Origin: Sipunculus nudus
Lineage: Eukaryota > Annelida > Sipuncula > Golfingiida > Sipunculidae
Length of the DNA: 64,000 nt
NCBI GenBank assembly: GCA_026874595.1
Contig: CM049314.1
Location: 15,304,729 to 15,368,728, forward strand
Direction of reading: 5' to 3'
Shown here piece after piece: positions 9,746-20,697 of this stretch (positions within the stretch are counted from its first letter, which is position 1; the number at the start of each line of letters is the position of its first letter). Made by a program: the position numbers and the translations under genes. The notes beneath the pieces were generated by a model. That model did not search any database. It saw only the letters and a program-made list of their open reading frames with translations, and was not told the origin of the DNA.

Positions 9746-11970
9746 TCTTTTTCTATTATACAGATTATGACGAAAATTGACGTATGAAGGAAATTGTAAA
9801 GGAAAAGAAACAAACTGAATAAAGCTCCATAAAACTTTGGAATTTAATTCAAATAAACATGTAAACATAAATTAAAAAGCAAATTGTAAAAGCTGTCAAA
9901 CAGGAATGTATATAAAAATAATAAGCTCTCAAGTCATATACAAGAACATTTTCCTATCGGACGAGAAGCCGTATGTCCACTTATGAGGAGGAAAATAATT
10001 ATCTTAAGAAAAATCAATAAAAAAAGAAAAATCAATCAAAATGTCTTCACTTTTGCCAGCAAGACTGTGGTTTTTTATTGTTCTCTCTAGGTGCTCCATT
10101 TCGTCAGCAGTTTCTATGGAAACAGTTGTAGCCCTGAGCCTCCTGCATTCTCTCTGTGCCTCACGAATGTTAAGTTTCTTCTCCGGGTTTATCATGTAGC
10201 AGGAGGGACTTTTATCTCGCGGAGCAGTGTTATGCAAGCTGTGTTTGAACAGATATCCGAAGGGGCTAGTGCACTGGTAGTCTATGGAGGTAAAATAAAG
10301 ATATATAAGATATTACAAACATGGAAATGATGTAGTCCTCACATTTATTTCATGTTCAGATCAATAGCTTAGCTACATTACTTCGTTCACGAACCACGTT
10401 TCAGGGTATATCTTAAGAAAATTTTAAAACTGCACAAATAAAAAAAATACAACTGCACAAATAGGGGGCTATAACTGCACGATCGAACATACCCTGATGG
10501 GTTTCTCTTAATGGTCAATTCATTTTGTAATTTAATTCTAATTACCGTGCATCATAATATTTACTCCCTCTTGTGAATACAATTAAATACAATAAGCATC
10601 TTTTGGCGACAGCATTAAAATATTTGCTGGTAAACATTAAAGAAAGAAATTAATTTCCAAAAAATGAAAAGAATAATAAATATATTTAATATTCTTACAT
10701 TATTAGGTTTAGTATGTACATATTTTGGTAAATATACTTTCAATAACTACCATTTTTTCACAGTATCTCAAGTTTCATTTACAGCTTTCTAACAAGCTCA
10801 TTTACGATATTACAATATAACAAAGAATAGTGAAATTCGAGGCCTTGAAATCTTAGCAGAACTAAAAATTTCCCTCGATTTTAATCGCGACATAAACACA
10901 TAAGTATATAAAAGGATATAAGAATCGAAACAAAAGCGTGTGCTTCTCAATGGGCAGCTACATTGCCAAAGCACCGGTACCCCCATTAATCCTGGCCACA
11001 CTCCTGCACATAAAAGCTTGGACATTGTAAAAAGAACCGAATTCATTGTACCTTAGGATTTTGTACAACTAACAATATTCTCGGATCATTTGGACTATAT
11101 AGAACTAACCGTATTCTCGGTACCTTTGGACGTTGTAGAACTAACCGTGTTCTCTGGACTTTGTGAACTAACCGTTTTCTCTGTACGTCTGGACTTTGAG
11201 AACTAACCGTATTCACTGTACGTCTTGACTTTGAGAACTAACCGTATTCTCTGTACGTCTGGACTTTGCGAACTAACCGTATTCTCTGTACGTCTGGACT
11301 TTGAGAACTAACCGTATTCTCTGTACGTCTTGACTTTGAGAACTAACCGTATTCTCTGTACGTCTGGACTTTGTGAACTAACCGTATATTCTCTGTACGT
11401 CTGGACTTTGAGAACTAACCGTATTCTCTGTACGTCAGGACTTTGAGAACTAACCGTATTCTCTGTACGTCTGGACTTTGAGAACTTACCGTATTCTCTG
11501 TACGTCTGGACTTTGAGAACTAACCGTATTCTCTGTACGTCTGGACTTTGAGAACTAACCGTATTCTCTGTACGTCTGGACTTTGAGAACTAACCGTATT
11601 CTCTGTACGTCTGGACTTTGAGAACTATCCGTATTCTCTGTACGTCTGGACTTTGTGAACTAACCGTATTCTCTGTACGTTTGGACTTCTCCTGCTTCTT
11701 GTCCTTTGTCATTTTTTCCAGTTTCCGACGCTTTCTCTGTTTGGACTTTTCCTGTTCCATCACTCTTCATCTTGATAATGCTGACTTTCTTATACTTTAA
11801 TGTTATCACAGGAAGGACCGACTTTCCCGGGTATTGCTCCTGGCAAGTTGAAGGACACTTCATCGAGATAGGAAACCTATGTTCCGCTTCACATGATAGC
11901 AGAATAAAGAGCTTGCAAACAATCAGGGCGAGAAGATAAGTTTCCATTGGACATGTCTGTTTACAGCTCT
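8978..11970 (-). CDS. Secreted C-type lectin domain protein, three coding exons
   Basis: Joining 11947-11665, 10281-10051 and 9222-8978 on the minus strand gives 759 nt, or 252 residues plus TGA. Both joins are phase 1. Residues 1-20 form a hydrophobic signal peptide (METYLLALIVCKLFILLSCE), so the product should be secreted. Residues about 50-94 are a charged Lys/Glu/Gly linker. A C-type lectin-like domain fills about 98-245, with PSCY near 120, EAQREC (Cys140), VSIE, the WVW core at 193-195, a DPN triplet at 211-213 in place of EPN/QPD, Cys225 and the terminal LLCE (Cys243). Family members bind glycans through Ca2+ held by EPN/QPD and WND. Here WND is replaced by WFDDN and the Cys normally following it is missing, so sugar binding is uncertain. 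Invertebrate relatives act in innate immunity or biomineral matrices; which applies here is not shown. Confidence 0.85.
9223..10050 (-). other. Lectin intron 2
   Basis: An 828-bp GT-AG intron. It contains the C-tract above and a TA microsatellite (about 9688-9740), which generates the spurious frames around 9430-9868. Confidence 0.75.
9284..9325. repeat. C-tract with GCGGATCC end in lectin intron 2
   Basis: CAGAAGCGGATCCAGGGGG is followed by a run of about 17 C. It resembles the MITE-like termini near 4.68 and 62.45 kb, and lies within the 828-bp lectin intron. Confidence 0.5.
10051..10281 (-). CDS. Lectin coding exon 2 (first half of the CTLD)
   Basis: Acceptor CCATAG precedes 10281. The donor after 10051 is GTGAAG. 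The 231-nt exon is phase 1 on both sides and encodes residues 95-171, including Cys98, Cys122 and Cys140 and the REAQREC and VSIETADEME stretches typical of the CTLD alpha1-beta2 region. Confidence 0.85.
10282..11664 (-). other. Lectin intron 1
   Basis: A 1,383-bp intron. Its 5' portion (about 11060-11664) is the 35-bp minisatellite; the rest is AT-rich unique sequence without a supportable exon. Confidence 0.7.
11060..11690. repeat. 35-bp minisatellite carrying a splice donor in each unit
   Basis: Eighteen units were counted by eye. Units nearest the exon are almost uniform and the three most distant ones are degenerate. On the minus strand a unit has an exon-like part ending CGTACAGAGAATACG and an intron-like part beginning GTTAGTTCTC. 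Sixteen units keep GTTAGT, one (near 11480) has the consensus GTAAGT, and one (near 11620) is mutated to GATAGT. The unit at 11641-11690 supplies the authentic donor of lectin coding exon 1. Confidence 0.92.
11665..11970 (-). CDS. Lectin coding exon 1 (signal peptide and charged linker)
   Basis: A good acceptor (pyrimidine-rich tract ending TTTTCAG) lies at 11971-11973, so a 5' UTR exon probably exists upstream. The start ATG is at 11947-11945, preceded in the exon by 23 non-coding bases. The exon ends TACAGAGAATACG|GTTAGT at 11665, phase 1, in the first unit of the 35-bp minisatellite. Reading on without splicing meets TAG at once, which supports the donor. The 154-codon open frame starting at 12124 is this exon extended through its acceptor. 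Confidence 0.8.
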
Positions 11971-12546
11971 CTGAAAAGATAAAAATAAAACTCACCCTAT
12001 ATAAGATTTGATAATTTCCTATATGGCAGGCGGTTGCATTGTATGGTTGCTGAATAATTCCATGTGACATATTTTCATGTTTGCGACATGATTGTTCATG
12101 CCATGGCGTGTTTATAATAATCAACCTATATTATAATTGACGGTGGTGCCTACCGCAACTCATGTGTAACCAATATACCTCTGAATACCTCGTGTATGAG
12201 GCTGTTGGGAACGATGTCGATGGGTCTTTTTCCATATTTTTCATAAATCTTGAGATATTTGACATTATTTCGCGAAAGTGATATCCTAGTGCCATCAAAC
12301 AAGCACGTAAACTATGCTCAGGGTATTTACGGATTAGTATGCTAGTACTTATGGACCTGTTTTAAATAAATCATTCTAATTCTCTTCGAAAATTCACGAG
12401 CACTTCTATGGGCATTTGATATTTCAACCTTTATAATTATTTAAAATGATATGCCTATATTCACTACATGTGTTACCTTGGGAGGTGTTATTTCTCACAA
12501 TCTGCTTCCGGAGTTTTCCTTCAGCTGCCTCGAAATAACATACATA
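11971..12546. other. Upstream flank of the lectin gene
   Basis: This should contain the 5' UTR intron and, further up, the lectin promoter. No TATA box or UTR exon can be fixed with confidence. Confidence 0.3.
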
Positions 12547-12895
12547 ACTTTAACTGTTTATTCCTTGGTATAGTTGGCCCTAAACTGCCCTGTATTTAAT
12601 TACTTTATATTAAAAAAGAAAATGACACTTTTGAAAACATCAATTATATACTTTTACATACTGGCTCGTGACAGGATCGACATAAGCGATGTTCTTCTTT
12701 ATAATTTCAAAATAACATTAATAAATATACCTGTTTATTCCTTGATATAATTGGCCCTAAACTGTGCTGTATTTAATAAATCTTCTTTTAAAAAGAAAAT
12801 GACACATTTAATGATATTCACTGTGTATTTAAAAGTGACAGTTGTTTAGGCATTTAACTGGCTCATGACAGGATCGACCTAGACATTGTACTTTT
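12547..12895. repeat. Tandem duplication, unit about 173 bp
   Basis: 12547-12695 and 12721-12895 share CTGTTTATTCCTTG, TTGGCCCTAAACTG, AAAGAAAATGACAC and GACAGGATCGAC in order, with small indels. This is a diverged two-copy tandem repeat. Confidence 0.75.
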
Positions 12896-15600
12896 GTATA
12901 GTTTCATACAATACAGACACATGTATGAACACTTATTGATCACTGGCGAGCAGGGCTTCACTGAAAATTTCCATTGTTCGTGTCTTGAAATTATTTTATT
13001 GAATCCGCTTATTTTTACAAACAGGAATCCATGGGATTGTCTGATTTCAAAGACACTGTCAGGTTGCAACAGTATGCTTCCTTAAACTAGTTCTAGATAT
13101 ATCCTTATATTTACGTAAAATATGAGGTATGGTCCTTTGTATCAACTAAAATTAAAAAGCTAAATAAACACTGTGGGCGATGAAGATTAAAGCATAATAA
13201 TGGCTAAAACAGTGTTTTTTTTTCATTCTTTAAAGTATACATGCAGTGTGTATATGAAGCTCTTTAACAGTTCCTTTAAAATATGACATTTATTTATAAC
13301 GATAACACCAGGTTGACTTTCTTCCAATCCTTAGTTTATTTATTATTTCAAATATATCACAACATCAGAATATGTTGAAATTTATTTAGATTGTATTATG
13401 ATTCAAGGTGTATGATAACGACAGGAGCAGAATATTGATTGGATATTTTATTCTGTGACTGAAGCTCTTGTGTAGCTTATACACGGGGTATGCACTTCTT
13501 TAAACTACAAGTCATTGCCATTAACCCTTAATGTGAACATATAATAACTAGAAATCTACATTCTAATAAAAGCATTTTCCGCCATGCATGTGTGGAGTCC
13601 ATATTGAGGGATGCTCCTCAACCCTTGTTTGCATTCACCTGTTCGGCCCATATTCCCAGGTTAATTGGAGCATAAATGACTGTTTATTTGTTAATATTCC
13701 TCGATGACGTTCCTGAATACGGATCATGCACCGGATCAGCACCAAAATCTAAAGCCCCATTCCCGATAAATGCATGGTCTGAAATTTTTGTTCCGTTCCT
13801 GACTGCCTGAGTTATGTTGAATTCAAAGGCGCACACACGATAGGGGATGAATGCATACGTACCTTCCTGGCATTGGGGTAATTACTCAGGTACTTCGATA
13901 CTCTGACTGTAATTCTGAGCTTTATTTGCCATTTCCTTTGGGCCGACGAATTTTGAGATTTCCCGGGTAAAAAATAAAATATTTGCTAGCCGACAATAGG
14001 AAAATCTTGTTTTGAAGTGAAACAATGACCCACAGGTCACTCAGGCAAATTCTTAAACACATTTAACTATAATCAACAGATCTAAGAGAAAGAGCTAAAA
14101 TCAATGTTAATTGCAATACTTAACTGTGAAGGAAATTAAAAAATATAAAAAATAAATTTCATGACCTGATTTTATACAGTAATCATCGTTGTTTCTAACT
14201 TACTTCGCAACACATATACGGTATCCCTGCCAGGGCGTTAACTAGTAATTGTTTGTTACTAAAATAAAATGTGATTCCTTCCTATGCACAAATAGACGTA
14301 ATATCAGTGCAGTGCCGGCTCTTATCACAGTGGGACGATCAGAGAGCCGTTAATTAGTTATAGCGTTCCCGCCAGGCGGCAGTACCTGTCCTTAGCGTTC
14401 GGTCGGTTGTTTGCAGCCGTTTTAAAATCTAAAAAACCCAGTGGGTTGGGCCAATCTACATGTAAAGATGGATCAAGTGGTCTGTCCTTTATTTCTGATT
14501 CAAGGGAAAACCATTCATTTATTCAGCTCAAATTTACACTTATGTACACAAAATAATCATATAATACAATCATGGGAATTATAAATGAAATCCCCTGCCA
14601 CGGTGATGAAATGTTTTGTAAAATTGTGGTGCAATTGTATGATGGAGGGAGGTAGTTCCGTCGCTCTTTTCAATTTTCCATTTTTAAGTCGAAGAGAAGG
14701 TGTGTGTTTATCCAAATCCCTTCAGTCATTTTGGCGTCAAGCAGATAACCAACGAACAAAGGTAAAACATAATAACCTCCCCGCACAGCGGAGGTATAAA
14801 TATCTACAATAATGTTAAAATAATACTTTCAATACTTGAATAGACGGAGTAAATTATTTAAATGGAGTTTTCGGTCTGTAAATGTAATTAATGTAGTCAA
14901 ATTGTTCCACCTTTTATTATAGTGCCTATTGAAATTTGTGTATATTCTTTTAAACTTTATCGTAAATACAACAAATGTGGCACAAAATTTAACGAAAAGG
15001 GACTACAAACATTAAAACATGGGAAGGAAATTTGATGGCGAGAAGCTTCATTTTTGTTACAGCCTTTCGGTTCCTCTGTTTCTTCTGGCGAAGCATTTGG
15101 CTTTAGTATAAATATTTGCTGCTAAAATGCGTATTTAAATGAAACGTGTTTCCATGTACCGATAGACGTAGCTCTTATCACTAAATAGCTGATAAACCCG
15201 ATAACTGAGCTTTTTATTGGGGTTGGGGGATGTATTAAATGAAATGGGGAATGATGGCCTTTGTATTCTTACAGTTAAAATATAATATAGATTTTCAGTG
15301 GAATACTATCTTATTAAGATATGTTTAAATATTGTGTGGCAAGAAAATCATATATCGGTATGTTTACCTTGAAGACCTGGTCATGATTTTTACAGTAGCG
15401 AACCGGAATGGGACGCGGTGGCATTCAGATTTTCGAAGATATTTGTTTAGTTCATATTTCATTATTTTTTAAAGTATTGTTTGATATAAGAAAGATATGA
15501 AAGATGCATTAAATGTATGTTTTAAGGAAAGGAAGCTGTTCCTTAAGAAACAGGAATAAGCATGCATGCCTCGATAGTAACAGGACCCCCCATTCATGCA
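12896..15600. other. Non-coding stretch
   Basis: About 2.7 kb without a supportable exon. Short frames at 12863-13085 (both strands) and 14585-14812 have no recognisable domain or splice context. Confidence 0.4.
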
Positions 15601-16020
15601 GCCGCCGCAAACTTCAGCCCAATTATTGTGCCCCCCCCCCCCCCCCCGCGCCCAAAAGGACTTGGAACCTTTATTAGATTTTTGTCATCAACCCTCCTGG
15701 GTTGGACTCCTTCTTTTCCTAAATCGAGTCACATGTTTTTCACATTTATTGACCATGCAAGTGGGTTAGTGACTGGGTCAGCTATCAGGCCAAACATGCT
15801 TAAATTCGTTCCTGACATCAGAGGTTTTTCATATGCACAATAAACATTAATCCTACAAGGAGGCTGATTATGTCACACGCTTGTCTAGACTGGCAGTCGA
15901 TGTAATGGTTAAATCCTAATTCCTCCCACTAACAAAGTCATCAAACTTTGCTGTTTCGCAAAGCTTAAAACCGGTACTCCCATCTCGCGGCAAACTGTAT
16001 TACTAAAGTACGGCTCTCTA
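15601..16020. repeat. C-tract repeat fragment
   Basis: A 17-C run (15631-15647) is followed by CGCCCAAAAGGACTTGG. The later segment with C(18) at 16314-16331 and GACCTTGGGACC is similar, suggesting a shared low-copy element. The 93-codon plus frame across it contains a poly-Pro stretch and is not a gene. Confidence 0.45.
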
Positions 16021-16805
16021 GCCAACTATTCGGCTGTTTTCGGTGTTAACCTCCACGCAATTTAAAAACCACACATAATCACTCAAAATTATGTGTAAAT
16101 TAAAAAATAATTTGTTCTCATAAGGGCAAGGTCACTTCGAGATCAAAAACCATTAAAATGAGGTAAAGAAAGTGTCATACGCTACACGATTTCATCGAAC
16201 ACTGAGAACAAAAATTGACCAACTTCCTTTAACAAAGTAGGCCTACTGATAAACACGAGAGGCTTGGGGGGATAAATTAATGAAATGATGAAATTCGCTC
16301 AAAGGAGTCTGGACCCCCCCCCCCCCCCCCCTTTCAGCTGCCGTTACCTTTTTATAAGTGTTTCAGACGAATTATGGCCTTGACCCCTCCCCCTTTTCAA
16401 GACCTTGGGACCTTTTCTGAGGTTTTGTCATTAGGGGCCTAATCCTCTTAGATCGAACCGATCCTTTTCCTAAATCAAGAGTCACATGATTCTTTTATAT
16501 GGCAGGGCCTAATAATATTGAGTCAGATTAAATCGGGCTAGCCTGTGTTGTGCTGATCACCAAGCGAGCACGGAGGCATTCCGGTCCAAGCCGAAGGCAG
16601 TTCGGCTGTTTTCAATGATAACCTCCACGCAATTTTAAAATCACGCAAAAATCACTCAAAATGATGTGTACATAAAAAAATTATATATCCTCATATCGGC
16701 GAGGTAACTGTGAGAAAGATAACTTTTAAAATGAGGTATAATACATGTCATACACAACGCGGTTTCAGAGAACAGTGGGGACAAATGTGTGGACCGATTT
16801 AAATT
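16021..16805. repeat. Two diverged copies of a 200-bp segment
   Basis: About 16021-16225 and 16602-16805 share TTCGGCTGTTTTC, AACCTCCACGCAATTT, AATCACTCAAAAT, AAAATGAGGTA and GTCATAC in order. The offset is about 583 bp. The intervening sequence includes the 18-C tract. Confidence 0.7.
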
Positions 16806-17752
16806 AGATAGTTAGTCAGATGCAAAGTAGTTACATAATTTGCCGCGTGATCGCAACAGCTGTTCAAAGACAAGGCGTCTCGACACAGCAAGCGCATTAA
16901 AAGTTTGATTACACTGTCAGCAGAAGGAATTTAGCCTTAACCATTGCATCGACTGGGCCAATCTAGGAAGCGTTTCATAGGTCTGTTCTGTCTGTATCTG
17001 ACGAACAGACGAGTTTATAGTCTGTTATCAAAAGGAGATCAATACTGCAAGGTGTACTGGTGCGCTACATGGAAAGCGGGCGGTGTGTTTTGCCAAGTAA
17101 CCCCCGCGATCGTCTGTGGTCTGTTGCTGTTGTGTTAGCAGGTAAAATCAAAAACGGTCACAGAGACGAACCCGCGCGCAGTGTGAGTAGAGAGTAACCC
17201 GCGCAAATCTTTGGCCGACGAAGCAGGTACTGGTCAGTGGTCAGAACACGCTGACCAGGCCCGAGATGGACCGGAGATCTAGTTACGATGACCCGAACCA
17301 AGAGAATGAAAGTAGCCGGGGTTTTATAAGGTTTGTTTTTTTATAGATGTATGCCCTTACAGTAAGGCATGATTTTATAGATGTATGGAATCTCTTAAAA
17401 TAATGCACTCATTTTAACCCTCGCATCAAACATTTTTATTTTGATTTTCATCTTTCAAGAAGATAAAATAATACAATTTTGATACTGTTTCCTTTTTTAA
17501 GTAGTGCTTTTACCTGTTTAGCAAACAAAAAATACTGTTATTTTCATGCTTTTCCATGATTGTATGACATTTTTATTGAAACTTACAAAAAAGTTAAAAA
17601 ATAAAATACGCCCGCCCGCGGTGATTTCTGAAAAAAAAGTGCCTGAGAACCATACTTTTTATTTTTTGGCTTTACCTATAGTTTTTTTTTTTTTTAAATA
17701 ATTGTAACAAGACCATTTCTAGTCGTATGGTATGTAAAATTGTATACAGACT
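16806..17752. other. Non-coding stretch
   Basis: No supportable gene. The 64-codon plus frame at 16944 lacks homology clues. AT-rich poly-A and poly-T runs dominate after 17330. Confidence 0.35.
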
Positions 17753-18140
17753 GTCATCTTTACTTATATGATCACATAATTCTAGTCATATATTGGTTTA
17801 AATGTACTGCCACCAAGTTTTGTCATTGATTGTGGAAATGCACTGCAAGCTTCATCTATAATTACACAATTTCTAGTCATATACCCTGTTGAATGTACTT
17901 CTAGCTAAATCTAATCTAGCAGTGATAACAAATACTTTTTTTCCCCTTTTTAGTCACATGTTTTGTAAATGATTTCTGAGATCAATCAGTGATATGATCA
18001 TTTCTAGTCAATTACATGTTTTATGTTAATAATCTGCCAATTTTATCTGCAGTGTGATTACACAATTTATAGTCATATACCCTGTTGAATGTACTTCTAG
18101 AAAAATCTGTGATAAGAAATACTTTTATTTTACTGTCTGG
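17753..18140. repeat. Imperfect tandem repeat, unit about 190 bp
   Basis: 17870-17945 and 18060-18135 share AGTCATATACCCTGTTGAAT and the following TACTTCTAG; a weaker third copy lies near 17775-17815. Confidence 0.7.
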
Positions 18141-19340
18141 TATTCTATTTATTTTGTAGACTTTAACTAAGAAAAACATATTTAATAAATAGTTTAATCC
18201 TGTATAATCCAGATAAAACTCGATTAAACCGGATCAAACCCAGTTTTATCCTTTGTCTTGGATTAAACAAGTTTTAACAAGTTTTATCTTGATAAAACCC
18301 AACACTGATATTTATTCCTGCATGTAATTTATATTTTTTAATGGTAATTAGACTTTGCCTGCTCTATCTTGATCACAAGGACCACTATGGAAATAAGTTC
18401 TAAAATTTTTTAGTGCACCAAAGTCCCAATTAAACACCTGTACCTTACATATTATATAATCATGATGAAATGCACAGTGTGAGAATAGTAGTTAAATAGA
18501 CTGGCCCTTAGTACATTACATTACAACCAGATTACTAGAGAGTCTTTACATCTAAGTCTGAGAATGTATATAAGGCCTTATGAAGATGCAAATATTTTCG
18601 TAATTTCTGACAATGCTTCATGGTCTACTGGTACAGTGTCAATCAACATAAACCAGACCAATAGCTAGCATTTTTATGTGTACTTTGTAATAATACCAAA
18701 CATGAGCGAGAAAAGTTCCATTTTAACCAAGCACATTGGTAAACCCCTTGGCATGTTTGTTGAATTTATGACTGCATGAACACAAGCATGGCTCGCAGTG
18801 TTGCAGGACGCAGGCAACTTGCAGGCGATACAGGACATGACCCCTGTCCATGGAAACAGTGGTTCGGTTTTGGTTGTGAGCTCACATGTATACTCTTGTG
18901 TAAATTCATCATTCTTAGCATAATATTGAGATTATGGGCAGTTTACCAGAATATTAATGCAACCTGATGCAAAACCACTGCAATATATTCCTTGATATTA
19001 CTTGTATCACGACTTGAGGAAACTTTCCTACCCAACTGTCCAAATGCCTGCTGAGTCTGATTGTCACGGCTATACAGAGAGGGAGAGTGCTACATATATT
19101 CTTTCTGTGCCCTCTCTTATATTACTAAATGTCTCTTCTTTCAACCTTTGGCCACATAACTAAATATAATCTGGCTAACAAACCCTTAACTATGAAACCT
19201 TACTTGTTTTCCTGCTCAAATAAGAAATTAAAACATTAATTATGCAAATGCAAAGTAAGGAAGCAATGCTGGCAAGTTTCTAATCAAACACAGTGTTTGA
19301 AATTTATGCCACTATCTTAGTCTAGCTTGTAGTAATTTTT
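18141..19340. other. Non-coding stretch
   Basis: Contains a locally self-complementary TTTAATCC/GATAAAACC-rich segment (18190-18305) ending AACCCAACACTG, which may be a mobile-element terminus. Otherwise nothing recognisable. Confidence 0.35.
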
Positions 19341-20050
19341 AGCTCAGCTGACTATAAGTCATCTCAATTATAGTCACGGTTCTTTGTTTGCCGTCTTGCC
19401 ATCCGTCCGTCCATTAACATGGCACATTTTAAACTGTTGGACTTACAAATCCAAAATTTTGCATTTAGATAGATGTCTCCAAAATCTCCTTTCATACCGG
19501 AAATTGGGTCACAAGGACTTCATTCCTTTCAGATATTAAGGAAAAATCTCAATTTTCGTATAAAGGCTGCCTAATATAAAAACCACTGATTTGTTTTTGA
19601 TCATATTTCTTTACATGGTCATCTGTATATTTTCTATATTCATAAAAGAAATTATTTCAGTTTGGTGTACCCTTGAGGTTATGGGCCGAAACGTTTTGCA
19701 CTTGGTAAAAAATCAGGAAATATATTAACTCAGTTGAGAATTGTTGAAGCTAGAGACTATTTTTTCAGGGATATAACTTTATTAAATCAAGATTCAATGG
19801 TATAATGAAAATTAGATCTGAATTTCAAAATTCTTAAAGTTATAAGTATATAAAATTTGTACCGAAATTTTGCCCAAATTTGACCATGGCATGTTTTTTT
19901 CCTGTAACTGCTGTGTATTTAATATTAACAGCATGCACTTCATCTGTTAACGTAAAAAATTTGAAACCAGTTGATCCAAAACTGTAGATTTTATTCAAGT
20001 TTTCAAGCACCATGTCAAGTATTGTTTACATCAAGCTAGTTTAATGTAGT
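19341..20050 (+). repeat. Dispersed repeat family A, copy 1
   Basis: Starts AGCTCAGCTGACTATAAGTC, then a CCGTCCGTCC segment, then a conserved body with CCAAAATCTCC, AAATTGGGTCAC, ATATTAAGGAAAAA, AAACCACTGAT, GACCATGGCA and ACCATGTCAAG. Other copies are at 20060-20690, 24866-25747 (continued after 29953) and 38636-39055. No coding capacity is seen; the family is a non-autonomous mobile repeat of unknown class. Confidence 0.7.
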
Positions 20051-20059
20051 TTGCTGGAG

Positions 20060-20690
20060 CTCATTTCCCCAGCTTCCTGGGCCAGATCTCAGCTCCCAAA
20101 ATTTGGCATGTACAATTAGTGTCTTGAAAATCCCCTACCATGCTAAAAATTTGGTCACTAGGACTTTATTCCTTCGAGATATTAAGGAAAAACTTGAATT
20201 TTCCATTAAAAACCCATTGTTACACTTCAGAACTGCCTAATATCAAAACCACTGATCTTACTTTGATCATATATCATATCAATATTTTTCTGTAGATTTG
20301 CCAGAAATGATGTCAGTATTGCGCAATTGTTTAAAGTTATGTGCCCAAACATAATGCACTTTGTAAAATAATCAAGAAATATATTTACTCCCTTGACATG
20401 AGAATTGCTGAAGCTAGAAATTTTTTGTCAGGGACTTTATTTAATTAAGGTTCAATTGTATGTACCCAAAAAAAGTTATTAGCATAAATCTAAAATCAGT
20501 ACCTTAAATTTTGCCCAACTTTGACCATGGCACGTTTGTTTCCTGTAAGCACTGTTGATATAATTTTCATATTGTGCACACAAAAAGATTTTAGCTTGTT
20601 TATTTTGAAAGCTGAAAGAAATTGACCAAAAAACTTTTGCTTTTATTAAAGTTTTTAAGAGTCCATGTCAGACCCAGGCTCTACCCAGCC
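20060..20690 (+). repeat. Dispersed repeat family A, copy 2 (5' diverged)
   Basis: Repeats the body of copy 1 in the same order (CCCCTACCATGCTAAAAATT, ATTAAGGAAAAA, CAAAACCACTGATC, GACCATGGCACG). The start is diverged, and its 3' end adjoins the target duplication of the hAT-like element at 20690. Confidence 0.65.
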
Positions 20691-20697
20691 CCTCTTC

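Noticed and set aside
11060-11690. CRISPR array
   Set aside because: Units are head-to-tail with no unique spacers, in a eukaryotic gene.
11670-11800. Plus-strand frames at 11618 and 11706 as genes
   Set aside because: They are the reverse of lectin coding exon 1, whose signal peptide, splice sites and phase are consistent.
16944-17138. Small membrane protein
   Set aside because: A single short frame with no domain, promoter or splice context.
18190-18310. hAT terminus ending AACCCAACACTG
   Set aside because: The end resembles CAGTGTTGGGTT, but no matching left end or 8-bp duplication could be found.
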